8,742 nt of DNA from an uncultured Eubacteriales bacterium (GTDB lineage Bacteria > Bacillota > Clostridia > Oscillospirales > Oscillospiraceae). Positions 1 to 4,937 of the stretch are shown piece by piece. The stretch lies in the NCBI GenBank assembly GCA_934567745.1, contig CAKTJM010000079.1, positions 1 to 8,742 of the forward strand. Reading direction: 5' to 3'. Both the position numbers and the translations under genes were made by a program. The number at the start of each line of letters is the position of its first letter. The stretch's first letter is position 1. The notes beneath the pieces were generated by a model, which saw only the letters and a list, made by a program, of their open reading frames with translations, made no database searches and was not told the DNA's origin.

Positions 1-1
1 T

Positions 2-190
2 CTGATGTTCCAGGGCGAGCCGTTCCAGGAGGAGGACTACTGCGACGCCATCTCCGCCGTACAGCAGGCGATGGACCGCTACGACCCCTCCGTCCTCGGC
101 TACGCCTGGGACGACGACACGCCGCGCACCCAGCTGGAGCCGCGCGGCGCCCGTGGCTACATCGAGCTGCGGGGCATCCGCCCGCGCTGA
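2..190 (+). CDS. GyrI-like / AraC effector-binding domain protein, C-terminal part (5' end outside window)
   Basis: Open from the window edge to a TGA at 188-190, giving 62 residues. The conserved pattern is the end of a GyrI-like (AraC effector-binding, Bacterial transcription activator effector-binding) domain: a GEPF element, then an acidic helix around EEDYCDAISAVQQAMDRYDP, then GYAWDDDTPRTQLEP, and a final GARGYIELRGIRP strand. In this family the domain binds small hydrophobic ligands, either alone or at the end of an AraC- or MerR-type regulator. Which architecture applies cannot be seen because the start is missing. The ATG at 5 lies inside the domain and is not the likely start. A strong hairpin terminator follows 58 bases downstream. 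The family call is good; the role is open. Confidence 0.8.
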   Translation: MMFQGEPFQEEDYCDAISAVQQAMDRYDPSVLGYAWDDDTPRTQLEPRGARGYIELRGIRPR

Positions 191-247
191 GCGGGAGACC
201 TCCGGGGCGGCGTTGGCTCCCTCTCCACGCCCCTCTTTAGACCGAAC

Positions 248-287
248 ACGGCCGCGCCCCGTCTTGGACAGGGGCGCGGCCGTATTT
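248..287. terminator. Intrinsic terminator between two convergent genes
   Basis: A perfect 13-bp stem (ACGGCCGCGCCCC at 248-260, its complement at 271-283) with a 10-base loop is followed by ATTTTC on the plus strand. It ends the GyrI-like gene. Because the minus-strand LysR remnant stops at 288, it probably serves both directions, although the minus side has a poorer T run. Confidence 0.85.
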
Positions 288-605
288 TCATCGTCTCAGG
301 ACCTCCTGCGCCATCGTGAGGAACGCGGTCAGGACGCGCCACGGCTGGGGCCGTTCCCGATAGCCGAAGCGGATCGGATACCGCGCCTGGTCGCCCAGGC
401 GGATGCAGTGCAGGTCCGCGCGCTGCTCCTCGGTCAGGACGGCTCGCACCAGGTCCTCCGGACAGAAGCAGGCCCCCAGCTCCCGCTCGATCGACGCGAT
501 GTGCGCGCTGAGCGATTGCTGCGTGATGTGCAGCGCCTTCGCCGCGCGCGTGAAGCTGCGCTCCTGCGCCAGCACCACGAAATAGTCCATCCCCGTCAGC
601 GTCAT
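288..605 (-). pseudogene. LysR-family regulator with the middle deleted in frame
   Basis: Only 105 residues remain where LysR regulators usually have about 300. Residues 1-44 are a clear LysR winged helix-turn-helix (YFVVLAQERSFTRAAKAL, then ITQQSLSAHIASIERELG). Residues 45-105 match the far end of the ligand-binding domain, in the usual order: an ACFCPE segment, an acidic helix, the RYPIRFGYRERP strand and a closing amphipathic helix. The junction is near 473-478, at a CTGGGGG stretch, where ELG of the HTH linker meets the GLG-type sequence that normally precedes CFCPE. About 190 residues are therefore inferred to be missing, with the frame preserved. ATG 605 is chosen because GGGAGG lies 8 bases upstream; GTG 608 is possible. 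It is divergent from the broken antiporter gene, its probable target. It cannot sense its ligand normally; a residual DNA-binding fragment remains possible. Confidence 0.78.
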
Positions 606-638
606 CACTCCGCCCTCCCATCACAACCTTTTGCCTGT

Positions 639-667
639 AGGATACACCACGATCAACAGTTTTACAA
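639..667 (-). promoter_or_regulatory. Promoter of the LysR remnant
   Basis: Read on the minus strand, TTGTAA (662-667) and TATCCT (639-644) are separated by exactly 17 bases, upstream of the LysR start at 605. The -35 box overlaps that of the divergent antiporter promoter by five bases. Two mismatches in each box make this a moderate prediction. Confidence 0.5.
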
Positions 668-689
668 TGATGTCTTTTTGTGGTATCCT
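661..689 (+). promoter_or_regulatory. Promoter of the NhaC-type antiporter gene, overlapping the divergent LysR promoter
   Basis: TTTACA (661-666), a 17-base spacer and TATCCT (684-689) precede the start at 724. The -10 sequence is the same as on the opposite strand, so AGGATAC-CAC arms (639-650 and 680-689) form an imperfect dyad around the shared -35 region. This is typical of LysR regulators controlling a divergent target. Confidence 0.55.
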
Positions 690-723
690 CTTGGAAACGA
701 GATGCAAAGAGAGGAGGGAGACC

Positions 724-1495
724 ATGGAGACGGCGATCATCGCGGCGTTCTGCGCGCTGCTGCTCCTGTGCGTCCTGCTGGGCCGGTCGATCCTCTACGC
801 CCTGGCCGCCGGGCTGGTCCTCTTCCTCCTGTACGGGCGGCACAAGGGCCTCTCCTGGCAGGAGCTCGGGCGGCTCGCCCTCTCCGGGGTCAAGACCGTC
901 CGGAACATCCTCATCAGCTTCGTCCTCATCGGGATGCTGACCGCCCTCTGGCGCGATGCCGATCTGTGTGCTGGTACAGCACACGGCGGCCGCAGAGCTG
1001 CCGTCCCTCCTGTTCTTCGGCTACCACGCCGCCGATCCCCAGCTGGCCGCGATGCTCGACGGCGGGGGCATCCTCTCGATGGCGCGGGTCGCCGCCATCG
1101 TCTGCCTCTCCTCCTCCTATTCCGGCATCCTCCAGAGGACCGGCCTGCTCGACCGGGCCAAGCGGTCCATCGATGCCCTCGCGCAGCGGACCACCCCCTA
1201 CGCCGCGATGCTCTGCACGAGCATCGGCGCCGCCGTGGTCGCCTGCAACCAGACCCTGGCCATCCTGCTGACCCATCAACTCTGCGCCCGGCCGGACCGG
1301 GACCAGGCGGAGACCGCCCTCCAGCTGGAGGACACCGCCGTCGTCATCGCGCCCCTCGTCCCCTGGTCCATCGCAGGCGCGGTCCCGCTCGCGTCGATCG
1401 GCGCGCCGACGTCCGCACTGCTCTTCGCCTGCTACCTCTATCTGATCCCGCTGTGGCGGCTCCTCACCGCACAGTGGACGAAGCGGCACACCTGA
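724..1495 (+). pseudogene. NhaC-type Na+/H+ antiporter, middle deleted and out of frame
   Basis: The first 77 residues from ATG 724 (SD GAGGAGGGAGA) look like the start of an NhaC-family antiporter: two hydrophobic segments, a YGRHKGLSWQELGRLALSGV element, then an ILISFVLIGMLTALWR helix. The frame then turns to nonsense. The natural C-terminal part resumes in the next frame from about 953 with MPICVLVQHTAAAELP and runs to TGA 1493-1495. It includes the SSYSGILQRTGLLD, ACNQTLAILLT and VVIAPLVPWSIAGAVP segments typical of the family's second half. The family usually has 430-450 residues, so about 180 are inferred to be missing, with the scar at about 952-956. Reading on from 724 gives a chimeric tail ending at 1551. 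The original role would be sodium/proton or organic-anion exchange at the membrane; as read here it cannot work. It lies divergent from a LysR gene with a similar lesion. Confidence 0.8.
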
Positions 1496-1501
1496 GATCC
1501 C

Positions 1502-1537
1502 GCCCCGGCCCGAAACAACGGGCCGGGGCATCTTTTT
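1502..1537 (+). terminator. Intrinsic terminator after the antiporter remnant
   Basis: A perfect 11-bp GC stem (GCCCCGGCCCG at 1502-1512, its complement at 1519-1529) with an AAACAA loop is followed by ATCTTTTTG. It begins 6 bases after the stop at 1495. Confidence 0.92.
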
Positions 1538-1547
1538 GTCCCCAGCC

Positions 1548-1576
1548 TTGACAAAACGGCTCGTCCGATGTATGAT
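1548..1576 (+). promoter_or_regulatory. Near-consensus promoter with no gene behind it
   Basis: TTGACA (1548-1553), a 17-base spacer and TATGAT (1571-1576) form a textbook sigma-A promoter just after a terminator. Transcription would start near 1583, at the palindrome GATGCGCATC, and run into the hairpin at 1611. No start codon with an ORF follows. Short ATGATT/AATCAT arms (1572-1577 and 1604-1609) flank the start region and could be an operator. Confidence 0.75.
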
Positions 1577-1582
1577 TACATC

Positions 1583-1650
1583 AGATGCGCATCGCGCGTC
1601 GCGAATCATGACGACAGTCGGCCCCACATCGCTGGGGCCGACTGTCGTTC
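1583..1650 (+). other. Possible very short transcript ending in a perfect 16-bp hairpin
   Basis: Between the orphan promoter and the next promoter lies only about 28 bases, then a perfect hairpin: ACGACAGTCGGCCCCA (1611-1626), loop CATCGC, complement (1633-1648). It is followed by TCTCGCC, so the U run of a classical terminator is absent. It could be a small RNA, a terminator whose gene has been deleted, or a repeat element. No match to a known RNA family was recognised. Confidence 0.4.
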
Positions 1651-1666
1651 TCGCCCCACTTCCCTC

Positions 1667-1695
1667 TTGACAAACCCGATCGAAGCGTATATATT
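1667..1695 (+). promoter_or_regulatory. Promoter of the 1750-3245 transcription unit
   Basis: TTGACA (1667-1672), a 17-base spacer and TATATT (1690-1695) lie 55 bases before the start at 1750. The surrounding DNA is strikingly AT-rich compared with the genes. Confidence 0.8.
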
Positions 1696-1724
1696 AAATC
1701 GCATATTTTAAAACGTTCGATTTA
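1695..1724. promoter_or_regulatory. Candidate operator dyad just after the -10 box
   Basis: TAAATCG (1695-1701) and CGATTTA (1718-1724) are perfect inverted arms around a 16-base AT-rich centre. They cover the expected transcription start, where a repressor would block initiation. The cognate regulator is not identifiable; the TetR operator in this window has a different sequence. Confidence 0.4.
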
Positions 1725-1749
1725 GTACGCAGAGAAAGAGGGATGCCCC

Positions 1750-2244
1750 ATGCCGACAGAGCCAACGTCCACGAGAGAGTCGATCGTCTCCACCACCCCG
1801 GATCCCGTCTCACACGCGGGGACCGGGTCCGTGCGCTATGGGCCCGTCCGGTATGTGGCGACGGCCTATCTGACGTTCTGGCTGATGGTCCTCGCCCTAT
1901 GTGGCAGCGCGTCCATGGTCTTCCAAGCGCCGCCGCTGGTGATGCGGATCCTCAGCGACGTGTGCGCCTGGTCCCCCACCCTCGTGCTGTTCGTGCTGCT
2001 GCCCCGGCTGCGGCCCGGGACCACGCGTGGCGCGTTCCTGCGGTCCTGCTTCGCCGGACGGATCCAGCCCGGTCTGCTGGCGCTGTGCGTCCTCGTGACG
2101 GGCGGCGTGTTCCTGCTCCTGGCGATGCTCAGCGGCGACGAGACCCACGGCACGCTGCTCGCCGCGGTCCTGTGCTTCCTCCTCGCCGGTCTGTTCCACG
2201 GGCTCGGCCGCACGGAGGGGACACACGGGGACGAGCGGCCCTGA
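1750..2244 (+). CDS. Membrane protein resembling the N-terminal half of a CPBP intramembrane protease; probably truncated
   Basis: 164 residues from ATG 1750, with a GAGGGA ribosome site 7 bases upstream. A polar N-terminus is followed by about four hydrophobic segments (about 35-55, 68-86, 108-127, 135-151). The order of elements, with an AWSPTLVLFVLLPRLRPG segment, a short basic loop with FLRSCFAGRI and then a new helix, resembles the front part of CPBP (CAAX protease/bacteriocin-processing) family proteins. The core of that family is missing: there is no EExxxR motif and no later catalytic histidines. After residue 128 it passes directly to a final hydrophobic helix and a polar tail, GRTEGTHGDERP. 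CPBP proteases usually have about 250-300 residues, so an internal in-frame deletion is likely. A genuine small membrane protein is the alternative. It has its own promoter and precedes the racemase gene by 36 bases. Confidence 0.55.
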   Translation: MPTEPTSTRESIVSTTPDPVSHAGTGSVRYGPVRYVATAYLTFWLMVLALCGSASMVFQAPPLVMRILSDVCAWSPTLVLFVLLPRLRPGTTRGAFLRSCFAGRIQPGLLALCVLVTGGVFLLLAMLSGDETHGTLLAAVLCFLLAGLFHGLGRTEGTHGDERP

Positions 2245-2280
2245 TGCGCGCCGGAGGAAACGACGATAGGAGGTCACACC

Positions 2281-2982
2281 ATGAAAACGATCGGACTGCT
2301 CGGCGGGATGAGCTGGGAGAGCACGATCCCGTATTACGCCATCATCAACAAGGCCGTGAAGGACCGGCTCGGCGGGCTACACTCCGCCAGGCTCATCCTC
2401 TACAGTGTGGAGTTCGACGAGATCGAGCGCTGCCAGTCTTCCGGGGACTGGGAGAAGAGCGCCAAGATCCTCGGGGACGCCGCTCTGCGCCTGGAACGGG
2501 CCGGGGCGGACCTCCTCGTCATCTGCACCAACACCATGCACAAGGTCGCGCCGCAAATCGCGTCGATGATCCACATCCCCCTCGTCCACATCGCGGACGC
2601 CACGGCGGACGCGCTGGAGCAGGCGCAGGTACGGCGGGTCGGGCTCCTGGGGACGCGGTACACGATGACCCAGGACTTCTACCGACAGAAGCTCCGCGAC
2701 CGCGGCCTGGAGGTGCTGATCCCGGACGAGGCGGACGTCGCGCTCGTCAACGACGTCATCTTCCGCGAGCTGTGCGTCGGCACGGTCCGGGCGGAGTCCC
2801 GCGCGCAGTTCCAGCGGATCGTCGCAGCGCTGAAGGACCGCGGCGCGGAGGGCGTCATCCTCGGCTGCACGGAGATCGGGATGCTGATCGGGCCGGACGA
2901 CGTCTGTCTGCCGGTCTTCGACACGACGCTGATCCACGCCCAGCGCGCGGCGGAGCTGGCCCTGGCCGGGGAGGACGCATGA
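2281..2982 (+). CDS. Aspartate/glutamate racemase family protein
   Basis: 233 residues, normal for cofactor-independent amino-acid racemases of the Asp/Glu racemase superfamily (RacX/YgeA type). The family's N-terminus IGLLGGMSWEST is present. Both catalytic cysteines are in context: C82 in the CTNTMHK motif and C196 in the GCTEIG motif. The enzyme would interconvert L- and D-amino acids in the cytoplasm by two-base proton transfer. The substrate (aspartate, glutamate or others) cannot be told from sequence. ATG 2281 is preceded by TAGGAGG with good spacing. It is the second gene of the unit starting at 1750, and its stop overlaps the next start (ATGA). No defect is visible, in contrast to the genes before it. 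Confidence 0.93.
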   Translation: MKTIGLLGGMSWESTIPYYAIINKAVKDRLGGLHSARLILYSVEFDEIERCQSSGDWEKSAKILGDAALRLERAGADLLVICTNTMHKVAPQIASMIHIPLVHIADATADALEQAQVRRVGLLGTRYTMTQDFYRQKLRDRGLEVLIPDEADVALVNDVIFRELCVGTVRAESRAQFQRIVAALKDRGAEGVILGCTEIGMLIGPDDVCLPVFDTTLIHAQRAAELALAGEDA

Positions 2983-3245
2983 AAGGCCTCCTCCCCCGGC
3001 TCCACACCACCGCGATGGGCTCGGTGCGGGTCAGCCGGAACCTCGGTCTGGCCGACGGCACCGACGTGACTGACTTTTGCCGCCGCCTGATCGAGGACGA
3101 GCGCTGTCAGGTCCGGCGGCAGGGCAAAAACCTGTACCTCTCCTGCGACGGGATCGAGATCACGGTCCACGCCGGGAGCGAGACGATCATCACGGCGCAC
3201 AGGGTCCGCGACGGGTCCGCCGCCGGAGCAGGACGAGACGGGTGA
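2979..3245 (+). CDS. DUF3781 family protein
   Basis: 88 residues. The ATG at 2979 overlaps the racemase stop (ATGA), so translation is probably coupled. The sequence fits the DUF3781 pattern: LHTTAMGSVRVSRNLGL at the front, a helix around TDVTDFCRRLIEDE, then the RQGKNLYLSCDGIEITVHAG strands and TIITAHRV near the end. The function of the family is unknown, and the protein is small and soluble. The final SAAGAGRDG tail is low-complexity, and its codons form one arm of the terminator. The longer upstream open frame in the same phase (from 1743) runs through the two preceding genes and is not coding. The family call rests on remembered pattern, without an alignment. Confidence 0.75.
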   Translation: MKGLLPRLHTTAMGSVRVSRNLGLADGTDVTDFCRRLIEDERCQVRRQGKNLYLSCDGIEITVHAGSETIITAHRVRDGSAAGAGRDG

Positions 3246-3268
3246 GCGGCGCGGCGCTCGCCCGTTTT
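3238..3268 (+). terminator. Intrinsic terminator overlapping the DUF3781 stop codon
   Basis: ACGGGTGAGCG (3238-3248) pairs with CGCTCGCCCGT (3255-3265) over 11 bp with one G-U pair. The loop is GCGCGG and TTTTC follows. The stop codon TGA lies within the left arm. Confidence 0.85.
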
Positions 3269-3298
3269 CGACGTCCTCAAAAAATCCGCGTCGCCCCC

Positions 3299-3327
3299 TT
3301 GACAAGTGACCGAGCGGTAACTATAAT
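3299..3327 (+). promoter_or_regulatory. Consensus promoter of the TetR redox operon
   Basis: TTGACA (3299-3304), a 17-base spacer and TATAAT (3322-3327) match the sigma-A consensus exactly. It lies 30 bases after the preceding terminator and is embedded in palindromic repeats, which implies a strong promoter held down by a repressor. Confidence 0.95.
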
Positions 3328-3347
3328 ACGAGTTACCGAAAGGTCAC
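3306..3347. promoter_or_regulatory. Double palindromic operator, probably for the adjacent TetR protein
   Basis: GTGACCGAGCGGTAACT (3306-3322) and AGTTACCGAAAGGTCAC (3331-3347) are inverted copies matching at 14 of 17 positions, 8 bases apart. Each arm is itself an imperfect palindrome of about 16 bp (GTGACCG..CGGTAAC and GTTACCG..AGGTCAC). The array covers the spacer, the -10 box and the start site. This suggests two dimers of a TetR-type repressor and autoregulation. Confidence 0.8.
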
Positions 3348-3366
3348 CAACCAAAGGAGGACTATC

Positions 3367-3990
3367 ATGGCAGGCGACACCAAGGAACGCATCATGGAGA
3401 CGGCGCTGGCGCTGTTCGCGCAGAGCGGCTATCTGGGGACGTCCATGAGCAACATCGCGAAGCAGCTCGGCATCACGAAGGCCGCTCTCTATAAGCACTA
3501 CGCCAGCAAGCAGGAGATCCTGGACCGCATCGTGGTCCGGATGCACGAGCGGGACGGCGAACGGGCGCGGGCCTACGAGATGCCGGACGTCGGCCCGGAC
3601 GACGCCCCGGCGGCATACCGGCACGCCCCGCTCGACCGGATCCGCGCGTACAGCACGGCGCAGTTCCGCCACTGGACGGAGGAGCCGTTCGCCGCCCGGT
3701 TCCGCAAGATGCTGACACTAGAGCAGTACCGCGACCCGGTGCTGGCGCAGCTGTACCAGGACCATCTCGCGTCCGGACCGGTGGACTACATGACGGCGGT
3801 CTTCCGGACCGCGGCGGGCTCCGAGGAGGAGGCGCGGCAGCTCGCGCTGGAGTTCTACGGCCCGATGTTCCTGCTGTACAGCGTCTACGACGGCGCGCAG
3901 GACAAGGCAGCCGTCCTGCCCCTGCTGGAGGGGCACATCGATCGTTTCATCGCGCGGGTCGGTCCGCTGGACCGGCCCCAGGGAGTTTGA
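3367..3990 (+). CDS. TetR/AcrR-family transcriptional regulator
   Basis: 207 residues, normal for the family. The N-terminal DNA-binding domain is canonical: KERIMETALALFAQSGY, then TSMSNIAKQLGITKAALYKHY (about residues 5-46), followed by the KQEILDRIV helix. The remaining all-helical domain is variable and would bind the inducer and form the dimer. ATG 3367 is preceded by AAAGGAGG at 3353-3360, 6 bases away. It is the first gene of a six-gene operon, and a double palindrome overlays the promoter, so it very probably represses its own operon. The inducing signal is unknown; the redox genes downstream hint at an electrophile, quinone or oxidant, but that is inference. Confidence 0.95.
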   Translation: MAGDTKERIMETALALFAQSGYLGTSMSNIAKQLGITKAALYKHYASKQEILDRIVVRMHERDGERARAYEMPDVGPDDAPAAYRHAPLDRIRAYSTAQFRHWTEEPFAARFRKMLTLEQYRDPVLAQLYQDHLASGPVDYMTAVFRTAAGSEEEARQLALEFYGPMFLLYSVYDGAQDKAAVLPLLEGHIDRFIARVGPLDRPQGV

Positions 3991-4005
3991 AAGGAGTGGC
4001 ATCGG

Positions 4006-4527
4006 ATGGATGCGATCATCTACACGAGCAACACCGGCAGCACGAAGCGCTATGCGGAGCTGCTGTCGCAGGAGACGGGCCTGCCCGTCTATCCGCTGGG
4101 GGAGGCGAAGCAGGCGGTCCCCGACGGGGCCGAGATCGTCTACCTCGGCTGGATCATGGCCGGGTCGGTCAAGGGCTATCACGAGGCCGCGAAGCGGTAC
4201 GCCGTCCGCGCCGTCTGCGCGGTCGGCATGGCCCGGACCGGGAGCCAGGTCGAGGACGTCCGGCGGAAGGACCATGTGCCCGCCGACGTCCCGGTGTTCA
4301 CCCTCCAGGGCGGCTTCGACCTCAAGAAGCTGCACGGCCCCTACCGGCTGATGATGGACGTCATGGTCCACACGGTCGGGAAGGGCCTGGCCAACAAGCC
4401 GGACCGGACGCCGGAGGAGGACGAGATGTTGGACATGCTGCGTCACGGCGGCGACCGTGTGGCCGCCGAGCACCTGGCCGACGTGCTCGCCTGGTACGAC
4501 GCCCCGAGGGGAGGTCGGACCGAATGA
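4006..4527 (+). CDS. Flavodoxin-domain protein
   Basis: 173 residues. It opens with the flavodoxin first strand and phosphate-binding loop (AIIYTSNTGSTKRYAELLS), which cradles the FMN phosphate. This is followed by EIVYLGWIMAGSVKGY, matching the second strand and loop, and a third strand around VPVFTLQGGFDLKKL. The overall form is like the PF12724 flavodoxins (HemG-like, short-chain). It would act in the cytoplasm as an FMN electron carrier or small reductase; the partner is unknown. The ribosome site AAAGGAG lies 10 bases before ATG 4006, which is 15 bases after the TetR stop. The gene end overlaps the next start (ATGA). No lesion is visible. Confidence 0.88.
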   Translation: MDAIIYTSNTGSTKRYAELLSQETGLPVYPLGEAKQAVPDGAEIVYLGWIMAGSVKGYHEAAKRYAVRAVCAVGMARTGSQVEDVRRKDHVPADVPVFTLQGGFDLKKLHGPYRLMMDVMVHTVGKGLANKPDRTPEEDEMLDMLRHGGDRVAAEHLADVLAWYDAPRGGRTE

Positions 4528-4934
4528 AGCTCTACTTCGGCGGGGCCGTGACGACGGCCACGACCCTGATGCTCCTGGCCCTGCTGGGCTTCGTCGTCTG
4601 GACCGTCCGGGACCATGCCGCCATCACGCACTGGGGGCGCAGGAGCGCCGTCCTGCTGGTGGCCGGTCTGGTGGTCTGCTGCTTCGCGGCCGCGCGGGAC
4701 GGGCTGGATAAGACGATCCAATGCGCCATCGACGGCAGCTGTGCGCCCGGGCTCTTCCCGCTCGTCAGCGTCCCGGTCCTCATCGGCTGCGTCGGCGCGG
4801 CGCTGATCGTCCTCGCCGCCGTCGCGACGCCCATCGCCAAGACCCAGCACACGCGGGAGATCTGGTTCTACCTGATGTCCGGCGGCGTGGTGCTGAAGAT
4901 CGTGACGATGGAGCTCGCGAGGATCCTGGGGTGA
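4524..4934 (+). CDS. Small four-helix membrane protein of unknown function
   Basis: 136 residues with four clear hydrophobic helices at about 7-27, 41-59, 78-104 and 116-132. Between helices 2 and 3 lies a short loop, LDKTIQCAIDGSCAPGLFPL, with two cysteines six residues apart and a CAPGLF element that looks conserved-like. I do not recognise a named family. The start at 4524 overlaps the flavodoxin stop (ATGA), with GGGGAGG upstream, and the next gene starts 3 bases after its stop. The gene is therefore tightly coupled between two flavin-type proteins. A membrane anchor or quinone/disulfide-linked partner for them would fit, but this is inference. No haem-type histidine pairs are visible within the helices. 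Confidence 0.85.
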   Translation: MKLYFGGAVTTATTLMLLALLGFVVWTVRDHAAITHWGRRSAVLLVAGLVVCCFAAARDGLDKTIQCAIDGSCAPGLFPLVSVPVLIGCVGAALIVLAAVATPIAKTQHTREIWFYLMSGGVVLKIVTMELARILG

Positions 4935-4937
4935 GCC

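Noticed and set aside
157..984. Long minus-strand open frame overlapping the LysR and antiporter remnants
   Set aside because: No recognisable domain and a composition typical of shadow frames; the LysR HTH is in a different minus frame.
153..1271. Long plus-strand open frame across the LysR remnant and antiporter start
   Set aside because: It runs antisense to the LysR coding signal and out of frame with the antiporter. Its composition is the Arg/Pro/Ala-rich kind produced by wrong frames in GC-rich DNA.
1611..1648. Perfect 16-bp hairpin as an insertion-sequence end or attachment site
   Set aside because: No transposase, target duplication or second copy is seen in the window; kept only as an RNA/terminator-like hairpin.
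1743..3245. A 500-codon open frame starting 7 bases before the CPBP-like gene
   Set aside because: Only its last 88 codons (from 2979) show family similarity. The rest overlaps the CPBP-like and racemase genes in another frame and is Arg/Pro/Gly-rich.
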